Assembly: GCF_000258175.1 (NCBI RefSeq) | Contig: NZ_JH636049.1 | Span: 2,643,482-2,707,481 of the forward strand | DNA from: Saccharomonospora xinjiangensis XJ-54 | Lineage (GTDB): Bacteria; Actinomycetota; Actinomycetes; Mycobacteriales; Pseudonocardiaceae | Reading direction: 5' to 3' | Length of the DNA: 64,000 nt | In this document: piece by piece, positions 22,415 through 32,103 of the stretch | How the letters are laid out: every line of letters begins with the position of its first letter | Numbering within the stretch: the stretch's first letter is position 1 | The notes under the pieces: model-generated | What the model was told of the DNA's origin: nothing | Databases searched by the model: none | The model's input: only the letters and a program-made list of their open reading frames with translations | Made by a program: the position numbers and the translations under genes

Positions 22415-24442
22415 GTGGCTTTAGCGCTGTACCGCAAGTATCGGCCGGCGACCTTCGCCGAGGTCGTCGGGCAGGAGCACGTCACCGAACCGCTGCGCAC
22501 CGCGCTGGCTTCCGGCCGCATCAACCACGCCTACCTCTTCTCAGGGCCGCGCGGCTGTGGCAAGACGTCGAGCGCGCGCATCATGGCCCGCTCCCTCAAC
22601 TGCGTCGAAGGGCCGACACCCGACCCGTGTGGTGAATGCGGTCCGTGCAGGGCGCTCGCTCCCGAGGGGCCGGGCAGCGTTGACGTCACCGAACTCGACG
22701 CGGCCAGCCACGGCGGCGTCGATGACGCCCGAGAGCTGCGCGACCGCGCCTTCTACGCGCCTGCCGAGTCGCGCTACCGCGTGTTCATCATCGATGAGGC
22801 CCACATGGTCACGCCGCAGGGGTTCAACGCCCTGCTGAAGATCGTGGAAGAGCCGCCGGAACACCTCATTTTCATCTTCGCCACCACCGAGCCGGACAAG
22901 GTGCTCACCACCATCCGCTCGCGGACCCACCACTACCCGTTCCGGCTCATCCCGCCCAGCGCCATGCGCGAGCTGCTGGAACGCAACGTCGCCGCGGAGG
23001 GCGTGCCCGTCGAGCCCGCTGTGTATCCGCTGGTGATCCGCGCTGGTGGGGGTTCGGCGCGCGACACGCAGTCGGTGCTCGACCAGCTGCTCGCCGGAGC
23101 GGGGCCGGACGGCGTCACGTACGAGCGGGCCATCGCGCTGCTCGGCGTCACCGACTCGGCTCTCATCGACGCGATGGTGGACGCGCTGGCCACCGACGAC
23201 GCCACGAGCGTGTTCGGCACCATCGACCGCCTCGCCGAGGCCGGGCACGATCCGCGCCGCTTCGCCACCGACCTGCTCGACCGGCTGCGCGATCTGATCC
23301 TGCTGCGGTCGGTGCCGGAGGCGGCGAACAACGGCATGGTGTCGGCGCCAGAGGAACAGATCGAACGCATGGTGGGCCAGGCACAGCGCCTCCAGCCGGG
23401 CACCCTCACCCGGTACGCGGAGATCCTGCACAACGGGTTGCTGGAGATGCGGGGCACCACGTCACCACGACTCGTGCTCGAACTGCTGTGCTCCCGGATG
23501 TTGCTGCCCGAGGTCGCCGACGACGAAGGGGCCACGCTCCAGCGGCTCGAACGGCTCGAACGCCGCATCGCAGCCGGAGTCCCCGCAGCAGGCCACCCCA
23601 CGCCGTCGCAGGCACCGGCCTCGCGGCCACAACAACCACAGGCAGCACCTTCCGCGCAGGGGCGGCAGGCGCCCGAACGGCCTGCCGAGCGCGTGTTCGA
23701 GCGACCGTCCCGGCGGGCGGCGAGGGATCAGGACAGCCCGGCGACGTCGGCCGGAAACGGCGGGGGCCGCGCGGAAGCGGTGACGCCCTCGGCGCCGGTG
23801 GCGGAGAGCCCGGCCACGGCATCCCGGTCGCCGGTGGCCGGAGCCGGGACGGGAAGCGAAGGCTCGGGGCAGGTGGACGCCGCAGGGCTTCGTCAGTACT
23901 GGCCGCAGGTGCTCGCCGAGGTGCGCACCATGAGCCGCAGCACCGAGGCCCTGCTCACGGGAGCGGCCGTGCACAGCGTCGAGGGCGGCACGGTGGTGCT
24001 GACCCACCCGGCGCAGCCGCTCGTGCGGCGGCTGTCGGACCCGCGCAACGTTGACTGCATCGCGCGGGCGCTGTCGAAGGTCATCTCGGGTGAATGGACA
24101 GTGCGCTGCGTGCACCCCAGCGCGATGTCGGGTGACGAGCCCGCCCGGGCACAGTCCCCGGAGGCACAGGGCAGCAGCCGCCAGGCGCCCGCTCGTGCGG
24201 AGCAGGGCAGGGCGCGCGCGTATCAGCGGCCCTCGGACACGGCGGAACAGACGGGCAGCGACACCCCGAGGGCACGAGTCGCGACGCCGGAGCCGGACAT
24301 CCCCCTGCCGCCCGAACCGGACGACGAACCGTACCCGCCGGAGGCCTCGGAGGCTGCGGAGCCCGCGGCCGAACCTGTCGATCCGGAGACCAGGGCGCGG
24401 AAACTGATCACCGAGCATCTCGGGGCGCGGCCGATCGACTGA
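22415..24442 (+). CDS. dnaX: DNA polymerase III subunits gamma and tau
   Basis: The 675-residue clamp-loader ATPase begins at a GTG (VALALYRKYRPATFAEVVGQEHV). It has Walker A GPRGCGKTSSAR, a four-cysteine zinc module (CVEGPTPDPCGECGPC) and Walker B VFIIDEAHMV. The sensor regions follow, with IFATTEPDKVLTTIRSRTHHYPF. After about residue 400 it turns into a Pro/Ala/Gln-rich linker, and the end (DVEVQ-free, ETRARKLITEHLGARPID) is a tau-like tail. It loads the beta clamp at the replication fork. SRP RNA, ybaB and recR surround it, the usual actinobacterial order. Confidence 0.97.
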   Translation: MALALYRKYRPATFAEVVGQEHVTEPLRTALASGRINHAYLFSGPRGCGKTSSARIMARSLNCVEGPTPDPCGECGPCRALAPEGPGSVDVTELDAASHGGVDDARELRDRAFYAPAESRYRVFIIDEAHMVTPQGFNALLKIVEEPPEHLIFIFATTEPDKVLTTIRSRTHHYPFRLIPPSAMRELLERNVAAEGVPVEPAVYPLVIRAGGGSARDTQSVLDQLLAGAGPDGVTYERAIALLGVTDSALIDAMVDALATDDATSVFGTIDRLAEAGHDPRRFATDLLDRLRDLILLRSVPEAANNGMVSAPEEQIERMVGQAQRLQPGTLTRYAEILHNGLLEMRGTTSPRLVLELLCSRMLLPEVADDEGATLQRLERLERRIAAGVPAAGHPTPSQAPASRPQQPQAAPSAQGRQAPERPAERVFERPSRRAARDQDSPATSAGNGGGRAEAVTPSAPVAESPATASRSPVAGAGTGSEGSGQVDAAGLRQYWPQVLAEVRTMSRSTEALLTGAAVHSVEGGTVVLTHPAQPLVRRLSDPRNVDCIARALSKVISGEWTVRCVHPSAMSGDEPARAQSPEAQGSSRQAPARAEQGRARAYQRPSDTAEQTGSDTPRARVATPEPDIPLPPEPDDEPYPPEASEAAEPAAEPVDPETRARKLITEHLGARPID

Positions 24443-24448
24443 CCCTGG

Positions 24449-24476
24449 CAGGCCCCCGAGTGCGCGGGCCCTTTTC
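24449..24476 (+). terminator. Probable terminator after dnaX
   Basis: GGCCC at 24451 pairs with GGGCC at 24466-24470 and is followed at once by CTTTTCC. It lies just past the dnaX stop. The stem is short, so efficiency is uncertain. Confidence 0.45.
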
Positions 24477-24589
24477 CGCTCTCATGCGAACCGCAGCCGC
24501 CGACCCCGGTGAGGCTAGGCTTGGAGGTGGGTGCGACAACCTCGCGCACACGACGAGACTGACCACGAGAAGGATCGGATAGCCACATC

Positions 24590-24946
24590 ATGGTGCAACC
24601 CGGCGGCGGAATGCCCGACATGCAACAGATCCTCCAGCAGGCGCAGAAGATGCAGGAGCAGCTCGTCGCCGCGCAGGAGGAGCTGGCGAACGCCGAGGTG
24701 ACCGGCTCGTCGGGTGGCGGCCTCGTGACCGCGACCGTCAGCGGGAGTCTCGAACTGAAGAGCCTGTCGATCGACCCCAAGGTCGTCGATCCCGACGACA
24801 CCGAGACGCTGTCCGACCTCGTGGTGGCAGCGGTTCGTGACGCGATGGGCAACGCGCAGCGGCTCACCGAGCAGAAACTCGGCCCGCTCGCGGGCGGCCT
24901 CGGTGGAGGCATGCCCGACCTCGGCAATTTCGGACTCCCTGGATAA
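24590..24946 (+). CDS. ybaB: YbaB/EbfC nucleoid-associated protein
   Basis: The 118-residue protein has the typical glycine/methionine-rich ends ([27 protein letters not shown]). The core is a long helix [21 protein letters not shown] followed by [26 protein letters not shown]. It forms dimers that bind DNA. The gene ends 2 bp before recR, a nearly universal pairing with recR in bacteria. A second, longer YbaB-type protein is at 44543-45031. Confidence 0.95.
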   Translation: MVQPGGGMPDMQQILQQAQKMQEQLVAAQEELANAEVTGSSGGGLVTATVSGSLELKSLSIDPKVVDPDDTETLSDLVVAAVRDAMGNAQRLTEQKLGPLAGGLGGGMPDLGNFGLPG

Positions 24947-24948
24947 CG

Positions 24949-25545
24949 GTGTACGAGGGCGTCGTTCAAGACTTGATCGATGAGTTGGGGCGGCTGCCCG
25001 GCATCGGTCCGAAAAGCGCGCAACGCATCGCGTTTCACCTGCTGGCCTCCGATCCCGCCGACCTCGCACGGCTACAGGAGGTGCTGGGCAAGGTGCGGGA
25101 GGGCGTGCGGTTCTGCGAGGTGTGCGGCAACGTGTCCGCGAACGAGCGGTGCCGTATCTGCTCGGACCCGCGCCGCGATGTGGCCCTGATCTGCGTGGTC
25201 GAGGAGCCCAAGGATGTGCTCGCGGTGGAACGCACCCGCGAGTTCAAGGGCCGCTACCACGTGCTGGGCGGTGCGCTGGACCCGCTTTCCGGTGTTGGGC
25301 CGGACCAGTTGCGGATCAAGGAATTGCTGTCGCGCATCGGCGCCGACGAGGTGTCCGAAGTGATCATCGCGACCGACCCGAACACCGAGGGCGAGGCCAC
25401 GGCGACCTACCTCGTGCGGCTGCTCAGGGACTTCCCCGGGCTGACGGTGACGAGGCTGGCCTCCGGGCTGCCGATGGGCGGTGACCTCGAGTTCGCCGAC
25501 GAACTCACCCTGGGTCGGGCGCTGACCGGCAGGCGTGCGCTCTGA
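24949..25545 (+). CDS. recR: Recombination mediator protein RecR
   Basis: The 198-residue protein has the helix-hairpin-helix [20 protein letters not shown] near 12-31. A C4 zinc finger follows ([16 protein letters not shown]), then the Toprim domain ([16 protein letters not shown], then [17 protein letters not shown]). It works with RecF and RecO in gap repair. The start is a GTG 2 bp after the ybaB stop. The downstream kinase-like gene overlaps its end by 11 bp. Confidence 0.97.
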   Translation: MYEGVVQDLIDELGRLPGIGPKSAQRIAFHLLASDPADLARLQEVLGKVREGVRFCEVCGNVSANERCRICSDPRRDVALICVVEEPKDVLAVERTREFKGRYHVLGGALDPLSGVGPDQLRIKELLSRIGADEVSEVIIATDPNTEGEATATYLVRLLRDFPGLTVTRLASGLPMGGDLEFADELTLGRALTGRRAL

Positions 25546-26194
25546 CCCTGTCGCCGGCCTGGTGGCCTCCGCGGTGCTGTCCTCGCGGGCCAGGCTCGGC
25601 GCGGTGCGGCTCGTGGCCATCGACGGCCCTTCCGGTTCGGGCAAGTCCACGTTCGCGCGGGCGCTCGTCACGAGCTTGCGTGGCCGTGGCGAGCACACGC
25701 ACGTCGTGAGCACCGACCACTTCGCCACCTGGGACGATCCGGTGTCGTGGTGGCCGAGACTCGCCGACGTGCTCGGCGCGCTCGCGCAAGGGCGTCCCGC
25801 GCGCTACCGCGCCTTGGACTGGGCCACAGGGTCTCCCCGGCCGGGTGCGGAGATCCGGGTGCCTGTGCCCGACGTGCTCGTGGTGGAGGGTGTGTCCTCA
25901 GGGCGGGCTTCGGTGCGCCCCATGCTGACCCGGTTGTGCTGGGTGGAGCGCCCCTCGCGGGCCGAGCGCCTTGAGCGCGCCGTCGCCAGGGACGGCGAAG
26001 CGGCGAGGCCGATGCTGGCGGCGTGGCAGCGCTTCGAGGAGGGTTGGTTCGCCGTCGATGAGACAGCAGCGCACGCCGATGACGTGATCCGGCCCGACGA
26101 TCCGGCTGTGGTGCGGTCGGTGCGGGCGGCGGCCTGCACCGACCGCACCACGCGTGCCGCCGTCACGGTTTCCTGGCGACTCCACCGGTCATGA
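25535..26194 (+). CDS. P-loop NTPase, uridine kinase-like
   Basis: The 219-residue protein has a Walker A loop [16 protein letters not shown] near 30-45 and the uridine-kinase-like [20 protein letters not shown] hydrophobic strand [14 protein letters not shown] acts as Walker B, and a lid with several Arg residues ([19 protein letters not shown]) follows. This layout fits small-molecule kinases related to uridine kinase and phosphoribulokinase; the substrate is unknown. It begins inside the end of recR (GTG at 25535) and is likely part of the dnaX-ybaB-recR transcript. Its last 32 bp overlap the convergent methyltransferase gene. Confidence 0.8.
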   Translation: MRSDPVAGLVASAVLSSRARLGAVRLVAIDGPSGSGKSTFARALVTSLRGRGEHTHVVSTDHFATWDDPVSWWPRLADVLGALAQGRPARYRALDWATGSPRPGAEIRVPVPDVLVVEGVSSGRASVRPMLTRLCWVERPSRAERLERAVARDGEAARPMLAAWQRFEEGWFAVDETAAHADDVIRPDDPAVVRSVRAAACTDRTTRAAVTVSWRLHRS

Positions 26195-26993
26195 AACGCA
26201 CCCCGATCGTCGTGGCGTCGGTGATGACCTCGTCCGGCCGCCACAGCGGCAGGGGCACGATGCCGGGTGGCAGCAGGTCGAGGCCGTCGAAGTAGCGGGC
26301 CAGTTCGGTCGGCGTGCGCACCCGGCCCGTGCCGAGCTGCGACAGCAGCACGCGCTCCAGCTCCTCGCTCTCGGGACTGTCGCCGAGCCTGGTGAAGTTG
26401 GTGATGAAGAAGTACGAGCCCGAGGGGACGGCGTCTCGCAGCGTCGCGACGATTCCTTCGGGGTCCTCCTCGTCCAGGATGTGGTGGAGGATGCCGACCA
26501 GCATCACGCACACCGGCTTCCCGAAGTCGATGAGTGCCGTGACGTCGGGGTGTTCGAGAACGTCGCGCGGCTTGCGGATGTCGGCCGTGACCACCTTGGT
26601 GTTGGCGTTGTCCTCCAGCAGCGCCCTTCCGTGGGCGAGCACGATGGGGTCGATGTCAACGTAGACAACCTTCGCGTCGGGGTTGGCCGCCTGGGCGATC
26701 TCGTGCGTGTTGCCGACGGTGGGCAGGCCCGAACCGAGGTCGAGGAACTGCGTGATGCCTTCTTCCTCGGCGAGGTGGCGGACGACGCGCCGCAGGATCG
26801 CTCTGTTGTGGAGCGCGATCTCCTTCAGCTCCGGCATCACGGCGAGGCTGGCCTCGGCCACCTGCCGGTCGATGGCGTAGTTGTCCTTGCCGTTCAGCAT
26901 CACGTCGTAGACGCGGGCCGCTGTGGGCTCCCCGTTGTCGAGCTGAACGATGGTGGGCGCCTTGCGGTCAGGCGCGTTGTCGGCGGCGGACAC
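26163..26993 (-). CDS. SAM-dependent methyltransferase, DUF574 type
   Basis: The 276-residue protein belongs to the actinomycete DUF574/Methyltransf_19 group: ARVYDVMLNGKDNYAIDRQ near residue 25, FLDLGSGLPTVGNTHEIAQ as the SAM-binding loop, VVYVDIDPIVLAHGRALL, and VCVMLVGILHHILDEEDP. These proteins are abundant in actinomycetes and mostly of unknown substrate. GTG at 26993 is chosen because AAGGGAG precedes it by eight bases; the longer frame to 27077 lacks family-like sequence. It overlaps the convergent kinase-like gene by 32 bp. Confidence 0.88.
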   Translation of the reverse strand: MSAADNAPDRKAPTIVQLDNGEPTAARVYDVMLNGKDNYAIDRQVAEASLAVMPELKEIALHNRAILRRVVRHLAEEEGITQFLDLGSGLPTVGNTHEIAQAANPDAKVVYVDIDPIVLAHGRALLEDNANTKVVTADIRKPRDVLEHPDVTALIDFGKPVCVMLVGILHHILDEEDPEGIVATLRDAVPSGSYFFITNFTRLGDSPESEELERVLLSQLGTGRVRTPTELARYFDGLDLLPPGIVPLPLWRPDEVITDATTIGVRFMTGGVARKP

Positions 26994-27323
26994 TGCGATC
27001 GCTCCCTTCAGCGAACCACGATCGTGCCATCGTAGTAAGAGTGCTACCGACAGTGACAAGGACCGCGTTTCGTTCACTGCAACGTCGGCAGTTATCCAAC
27101 TGTGACCTTCCTTTTGGATGCACTCTCTTCATGTGACAGACGCTCGATCGGGTGAATCCGATGTGACGCTCCGACATGGCGGGAATGTCGAGGCACACGC
27201 TGGTCCGGACCGTGATCCGCACCACCGGACAAGATCGAAACCGGCTCTCGGATCCGGGGGCCGGGAAGCGATGGATCGCCCGCATCCGAGCGACAGGCTC
27301 AGAAGGAGCCCGACGTCAAGGTC
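26994..27323. other. Promoter-bearing gap, no gene
   Basis: 330 bp between the divergent methyltransferase and the ABC importer. A GGTCCGGACC palindrome is present near 27203. I see no convincing coding frame; the longest plus-strand frame (27118-27327) has random-looking composition. Confidence 0.4.
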
Positions 27324-27352
27324 TTAAGTGAGCGGGCGATAACCGCTATGGT
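27324..27352 (+). promoter_or_regulatory. Probable promoter of the ABC importer operon
   Basis: TTAAGT (27324-27329) and TATGGT (27347-27352) are separated by 17 bp and lie 65 bp upstream of the importer's first ATG. Both fit the primary sigma factor consensus reasonably. No operator is obvious. Confidence 0.5.
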
Positions 27353-27417
27353 CTGCCCCCATCCGCGTCCACCGACGACGCGGCCCGGAACCGATGCTCT
27401 TGCTCAAGGGGGCCCAC

Positions 27418-29094
27418 ATGCTCCAATCACGGGTGGCTCGACCACGCCGCCTTGCCGTGGCGGGGATCGCGGGCGCGCTCGCGTTCTCGCTCGCGGCATG
27501 CGCCGAATCCCAGCGTGAAGCCGAAGGTGGCGGAGAAGGCGGTACGTTCGTCTTCGGCGCCACGGGCGCGCCGTCCAATTTCGACCCGTTCTTCGCCTCC
27601 GACGGTGAGACGTTCCGCGTGACCCGGCAGATCTTCGAGACCCTCGTCGGCATCAAGCCGGGCACCGCCGAACTCGAACCCGAACTCGCCAAGAGCTGGG
27701 AGTCGAGCGAGGACGGCAAGACCTGGACCTTCGAACTCGAACAGGGCGTGAAGTTCCACGACGGCACGCCGTTCGACGCCGAGGCCGTCTGCGCCAACTT
27801 CGAGCGCATGTACACGCAGGAAGGTGCGGGTGCCTCGCCCGCGCTGGCGTACTACTGGACCGAGAACTTCGGCGGGTTCGCCGACGGCAAGAAGCCGTCG
27901 CTCTACGAGGGCTGCGAGGCCAAGGGCGAGCACACCGCCGAGGTGAAGCTGACCCGCTTCACGGCCGACTTCCCCACGATGCTGTCGCAGGACTCCTTCT
28001 CCATGCAGAGCCCGAAGGCGATGGACGAGTACAAGGCCAACGACGTCAAGGCCCAGGGCGATAGCTTCGTGTTCTCGGAGTACGCGCGCAAGCACCCGAC
28101 GGGCACAGGGCCGTTCACGTTCGGCAGCTACGACGAGGCCAACGGCACGATCACGCTCGAGCGCAACGACGACTACCGGGGCGAGAAGGCGAAGATCGAT
28201 AAGCTGATCTTCCGCATCATCCCCGACGAGACGGCGCGCAGGCAGGCTCTGGAGGCAGGCGAGATCGACGGTTACGACTTCCCGTCGCCGTCCGACTGGG
28301 ACGCGCTGGAAAAGGCCGGTTTCACGGTCGAGATCCGCGACCCGTTCAACATCCTGTACCTGGGCATCACCCAGAAGGGCAACCCGGCGCTCAAGGACCT
28401 CAAGGTTCGCCAGGCTCTGGCATACGCGATCGACAGGGAGACCCTCGTCTCGTCGATCATGCCCGAGAACTCCGAGGTCGCGAAGCAGATGTACCCGTCG
28501 TCGGTTGACGGCTACGCGGACGACGTCCAGCAGTACCCGCACGACGTCGAGAAGGCCAAGCAGCTGCTCAAGGAGGCAGGCCACTCCGACCTGACCGTCG
28601 AGCTGTGGTATCCGACCCAGGTCACGCGGCCCTACATGCCGAACCCCGAGGCGATCTTCGGTGCCATCAAGGAGGACCTCGAAGCGGCCGGGATCACCGT
28701 GAAGCCGGTGAGCAAGCCGTGGGCCGGTGGCTATGTTGACGACGTCGAGACGGCGAGGGCCGAGCTGTTCCTGCTGGGCTGGACCGGTGACTACAACTCG
28801 CCGAACAACTTCATCGGCACCTTCTTCGGTACGACGGACAACCAGTTCTACACCGGTGCGTCGCCGTGGGGCGAGGACCTCGCGGAGGCACTGGACGAGG
28901 CGGACTCCATTGTGGACGCCAAGGAGCGCGAGGCGGCCTACCAGGACATCAACCGCGACATGATGTCCAAGTACCTTCCCGCGATCCCGCTGACCCACTC
29001 GCCGCCCGCACTGGTGGTTCGCCCCGAGGTCGAAGGGCTGGTTCCCAGCCCGCTGACCAAGGAGGAGTTCTCCACCGTCACCGTCTCGGAGTAG
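27418..29094 (+). CDS. ABC transporter substrate-binding lipoprotein (family 5, peptide/opine/nickel)
   Basis: The 558-residue protein has a lipoprotein signal ending in LAFSLAAC, so Cys near 27 is lipidated. The SBP_bac_5 fold follows: FVFGATGAPSNFDPFFASDGE, then SWESSEDGKTWTFELEQGVKFHDG, KHPTGTGPFTFGSYDEANG, and DLKVRQALAYAIDRETLVSS. It captures a ligand, probably a peptide, for the permeases downstream. The ATG at 27418 has AAGGGGG at correct spacing; the frame's earlier ATG at 27394 does not. It is the first gene of a complete five-gene importer. Confidence 0.95.
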   Translation: MLQSRVARPRRLAVAGIAGALAFSLAACAESQREAEGGGEGGTFVFGATGAPSNFDPFFASDGETFRVTRQIFETLVGIKPGTAELEPELAKSWESSEDGKTWTFELEQGVKFHDGTPFDAEAVCANFERMYTQEGAGASPALAYYWTENFGGFADGKKPSLYEGCEAKGEHTAEVKLTRFTADFPTMLSQDSFSMQSPKAMDEYKANDVKAQGDSFVFSEYARKHPTGTGPFTFGSYDEANGTITLERNDDYRGEKAKIDKLIFRIIPDETARRQALEAGEIDGYDFPSPSDWDALEKAGFTVEIRDPFNILYLGITQKGNPALKDLKVRQALAYAIDRETLVSSIMPENSEVAKQMYPSSVDGYADDVQQYPHDVEKAKQLLKEAGHSDLTVELWYPTQVTRPYMPNPEAIFGAIKEDLEAAGITVKPVSKPWAGGYVDDVETARAELFLLGWTGDYNSPNNFIGTFFGTTDNQFYTGASPWGEDLAEALDEADSIVDAKEREAAYQDINRDMMSKYLPAIPLTHSPPALVVRPEVEGLVPSPLTKEEFSTVTVSE

Positions 29095-29104
29095 ATGCTG
29101 ACCC

Positions 29105-30130
29105 GTGCTTCGGTTCGCATTCCGGCGAGTACTGCAACTCGTGCTCGTCCTGTTCGTTCTCTCGGTGCTGCTCTTCGCCTGGCTGCGGTCACTGCCGGGA
29201 GGGCCGGTTTCGGCCCTCCTCGGTGACCGCGGCACGGCGGAGAGCCGTGCGCAGTTGACCGAGGACCTCGGTCTCAACGATCCGATCTTCGTCCAGTACT
29301 TCTCGTTCCTCGAAAGGGCGCTGACCGGCGACTTCGGTTCCTCGATCGGCGTCTCTCCCGGCAAGCCGGCGATGGAGTTGTTCCTCGAACGGTTCCCCGC
29401 CACGATCGAACTCGCGCTGGCAGCCATTCTCGTCGCTCTGATCACGGCGATCCCGCTCGGTTACCTCGCAGCCCGCCGTCGCGGTGGCTTGCTGGACAAC
29501 ATGGGCATCGTCAGCTCACTGGTGGGGATCTCCGTCCCGATCTTCTTCCTCGCCTTCCTGCTGAAGTGGCTCTTCGCCATCGAACTCGGGTGGCTGCCGA
29601 CAGGCGGGAGGCAGAGCGTCGGCATCGACGCCACGAGAGTCACCGGATTCTTCGTGCTCGACGGCATCCTGACGCAGGAATGGGACGCGGCACTCGATGC
29701 TCTGGTCCACCTGATCCTCCCGGCGATCGCCCTTTCGTCGATCCCTTTCGCGGTCATCTTCCGCATCACCCGCGCGTCCGTGCTGGACGTGATGGACGAG
29801 GACTACGTGCGCACGGCCAGGTCGAAGGGCCTCGCGAAGCGCGTGATCCGCGACCGTCACATCCTGCGCAACGCGATGCTGCCCGTGGTGACGACCGTGG
29901 GCCTGCAAACCGGTGCCCTGCTGTCGGGGGCGGTGCTCACCGAGACCGTGTTCGCCTGGCACGGCATCGGCGAGGCGCTCGCACTCGGCTTCGAACGCAA
30001 GGACTTCCCCGTGCTCCAAGTGGTGATCATCGCAGGAGCGGCCTCCTACGTCCTGGTCAACCTGCTCGTCGATCTCTCGTACGCGCTCATCGATCCGCGC
30101 ATCCGGACGGCGCAGAAGGCGGGGGCGTGA
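29105..30130 (+). CDS. ABC transporter permease, DppB/OppB type
   Basis: The 341-residue membrane protein has an N-terminal helix (VLQLVLVLFVLSVLLFAWL), the extracellular PGGPVSALLGDRGTAESRAQL segment typical of DppB, and six membrane spans in all. The EAA loop is DEDYVRTARSKGLAKRVIRD near residue 245, contacting the ATPase, and LTETVFAWHGIGE comes near the end. The start is a GTG 10 bp after the lipoprotein stop. It forms the pore with the next gene's product. Confidence 0.95.
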   Translation: MLRFAFRRVLQLVLVLFVLSVLLFAWLRSLPGGPVSALLGDRGTAESRAQLTEDLGLNDPIFVQYFSFLERALTGDFGSSIGVSPGKPAMELFLERFPATIELALAAILVALITAIPLGYLAARRRGGLLDNMGIVSSLVGISVPIFFLAFLLKWLFAIELGWLPTGGRQSVGIDATRVTGFFVLDGILTQEWDAALDALVHLILPAIALSSIPFAVIFRITRASVLDVMDEDYVRTARSKGLAKRVIRDRHILRNAMLPVVTTVGLQTGALLSGAVLTETVFAWHGIGEALALGFERKDFPVLQVVIIAGAASYVLVNLLVDLSYALIDPRIRTAQKAGA

Positions 30131-30131
30131 C

Positions 30132-31100
30132 ATGGCCTCGCGTGCTACGAAGATCGACGAACTCGCCGCGACGGCAGGCGGTGTCGCCGGTGGTCTCGAA
30201 CCTGACGACACCGGCGCCTCCGGTGACGAGGGGTTGAGCCTCGCCAAGTCCGCGTGGCGGAGGTTGCGGCGTAACCCGCTGTTTCTGATCGGTGCCACGA
30301 TCATCGGCCTTTTCGTGCTGCTGGCGTTGCTGGCCCCGTTGCTGGCTCCGCACGATCCGGCGCTGCGGTTGCTGGAGGACCAGGTCTCCAACGCCCGCAA
30401 CGAGATCCCGCCAGCGCAGCCCGGCCACCCGCTCGGCGGCGACCAGTACGGCCGCGACCTGTTCTCGCGCATGCTGCTCGGATCGCAGCAGACGCTCCTC
30501 GTGGCGTTGCTGGCCACGGTGATCGGCCTCGGCGGTGGAACGGTGCTCGGAACGCTCGCCGGCGCGTTCGGCGGCTGGGTCGATACCGTCGTGATGCGCG
30601 TCGTGGACGTCATGCTGTCGATTCCGTCGCTGCTGCTCGCCGTGTCCATTGGCGCGTTGTTCGTGCAGCAGACGAAGTTCTCGGTGATCCTCGCCGTCGC
30701 CATCGTGCAGGTACCGATCTTCGCGAGGCTCCTGCGTGGCACGATGCTCGCGGTGAGACAGAGCGACCACGTGCTCGCGGCGAGGGCGCTGGGTGTGAAG
30801 CGCGGGGCGATCGTGTTCCGCCACATCCTGCCGAACTCGCTCGGTCCCGTGATCGTCCAGTCCACTCTGGTGCTCGCGATCGCGATCCTCGACGCGGCGG
30901 CGCTGTCGTTCCTCGGTCTCGGCGCGGCGGACGACTCGATCCCGGAGTGGGGCCAGATGCTGGGCAACGCGCAGGACTACTTCGACACCCAGCCGCATCT
31001 GGCTTTCTGGCCCGCGGCCTGCATCATCGTGGTCGCCCTCGGGTTCACCCTCGTCGGCGAGTCGATGCGGGAAGCCCTCGATCCACGGCAACGGCGGTGA
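30132..31100 (+). CDS. ABC transporter permease, DppC/OppC type
   Basis: The 322-residue protein has a longer hydrophilic N-terminus (about 45 residues), a first helix (LFLIGATIIGLFVLLALLA) and the DppC signature HPLGGDQYGRDLFSRMLLGS near 100. Five further spans follow, with the EAA loop QSDHVLAARALGVKRGAIVF, and the closing LSFLGLGAADDSIPEWGQML. It starts 1 bp after the previous stop and pairs with the DppB-like subunit. Confidence 0.95.
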   Translation: MASRATKIDELAATAGGVAGGLEPDDTGASGDEGLSLAKSAWRRLRRNPLFLIGATIIGLFVLLALLAPLLAPHDPALRLLEDQVSNARNEIPPAQPGHPLGGDQYGRDLFSRMLLGSQQTLLVALLATVIGLGGGTVLGTLAGAFGGWVDTVVMRVVDVMLSIPSLLLAVSIGALFVQQTKFSVILAVAIVQVPIFARLLRGTMLAVRQSDHVLAARALGVKRGAIVFRHILPNSLGPVIVQSTLVLAIAILDAAALSFLGLGAADDSIPEWGQMLGNAQDYFDTQPHLAFWPAACIIVVALGFTLVGESMREALDPRQRR

Positions 31101-31104
31101 TGGC

Positions 31105-32103
31105 ATGGCTCTGCTGGAAGTACGCGACCTTTCGGTGACGTTCAACCGCAAGGGCGAGCAGCCGACCACGGCCGTCGATTCGATCAGCTTCGACGTCGAA
31201 CCAGGGCAGACCGTCGGACTCGTCGGTGAGTCGGGCTGCGGCAAGTCGGTCACCTCGCTGGCCATCATGGGGCTGCTGCCTTCGCGCACGGCTCGGGTCA
31301 GCGGTTCGGTGACCTTCGCGGGCGAGGAGCTGCTCACCCTCAGCCAACGGCAGCTCGACGAGCGGCGGGGCAGGGACCTCGGCATGGTGTTCCAGGACCC
31401 GCTCTCGTCGCTGAACCCGGTTGTGACGATCGGGGTGCAGCTGACGGAGGTGTTGCTGCGGCACAGGAAGCTCACCCGCAAGCAGGCGAAGGCCGAAGCG
31501 GTGGAGCTGCTCGCGAGGGTGGGCATTCCCGACCCGAAGCGGCGCGTTGACGAGTACCCGCACCAGCTCTCCGGTGGTATGCGGCAGCGCGTGCTCATCG
31601 CCATCGCGCTGGCGTGCTCGCCGAAACTGCTGATCGCGGACGAGCCGACGACCGCACTGGACGTCACCATCCAGGCGCAGATCCTCACGTTGCTGCGGGA
31701 GCTGGTGTCCGAGACGGGCACGGCGCTGATCATGATCACGCACGACCTCGGCGTCGTCGCGGGTCTGTGTGACCGCGTGAACGTCATGTACGGCGGGCGG
31801 ATCGTGGAACGCGCGCAACGACACGAACTGTTCGCCGAACCCCGTCACCCCTACACGCACGGGCTGCTCGCGTCGATCCCGAGGCTCGACGCGCCGAGGG
31901 GCGAGAAGCTGGTGCCGGTCAAGGGTTCGGTGGCGGACAACATCCCGTGGACGGGTGGGTGCGCGTTCGCGCCCCGGTGCCCGAACCACGTGGAGACCTG
32001 CTGGTCCACCGCTCCCGAGCTGGTGGCCGACGGCCGCCGCGAGGACGGGATGCTGCGGTGCCACAACCCGGTGGAGGTCGCGGTGGCGGAGGGAGCACGA
32101 TGA
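31105..32103 (+). CDS. ABC transporter ATP-binding protein, DppD/OppD type
   Basis: The 332-residue ATPase has Walker [10 protein letters not shown]-loop [13 protein letters not shown], signature LSGGMRQRV and Walker [13 protein letters not shown]. Its C-terminal oligopeptide/dipeptide extension has a four-cysteine-type pattern ([17 protein letters not shown]) that can bind an iron-sulphur cluster in some OppD/DppD proteins. It powers uptake together with the next ATPase. The gene overlaps it by 4 bp (ATGA). Confidence 0.95.
   Translation: MALLEVRDLSVTFNRKGEQPTTAVDSISFDVEPGQTVGLVGESGCGKSVTSLAIMGLLPSRTARVSGSVTFAGEELLTLSQRQLDERRGRDLGMVFQDPLSSLNPVVTIGVQLTEVLLRHRKLTRKQAKAEAVELLARVGIPDPKRRVDEYPHQLSGGMRQRVLIAIALACSPKLLIADEPTTALDVTIQAQILTLLRELVSETGTALIMITHDLGVVAGLCDRVNVMYGGRIVERAQRHELFAEPRHPYTHGLLASIPRLDAPRGEKLVPVKGSVADNIPWTGGCAFAPRCPNHVETCWSTAPELVADGRREDGMLRCHNPVEVAVAEGAR

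Noticed and set aside
26163..26194. 32-bp convergent overlap between the kinase-like and methyltransferase genes as a special feature
   Set aside because: Both proteins keep normal family ends; short convergent overlaps are common in compact actinobacterial genomes.
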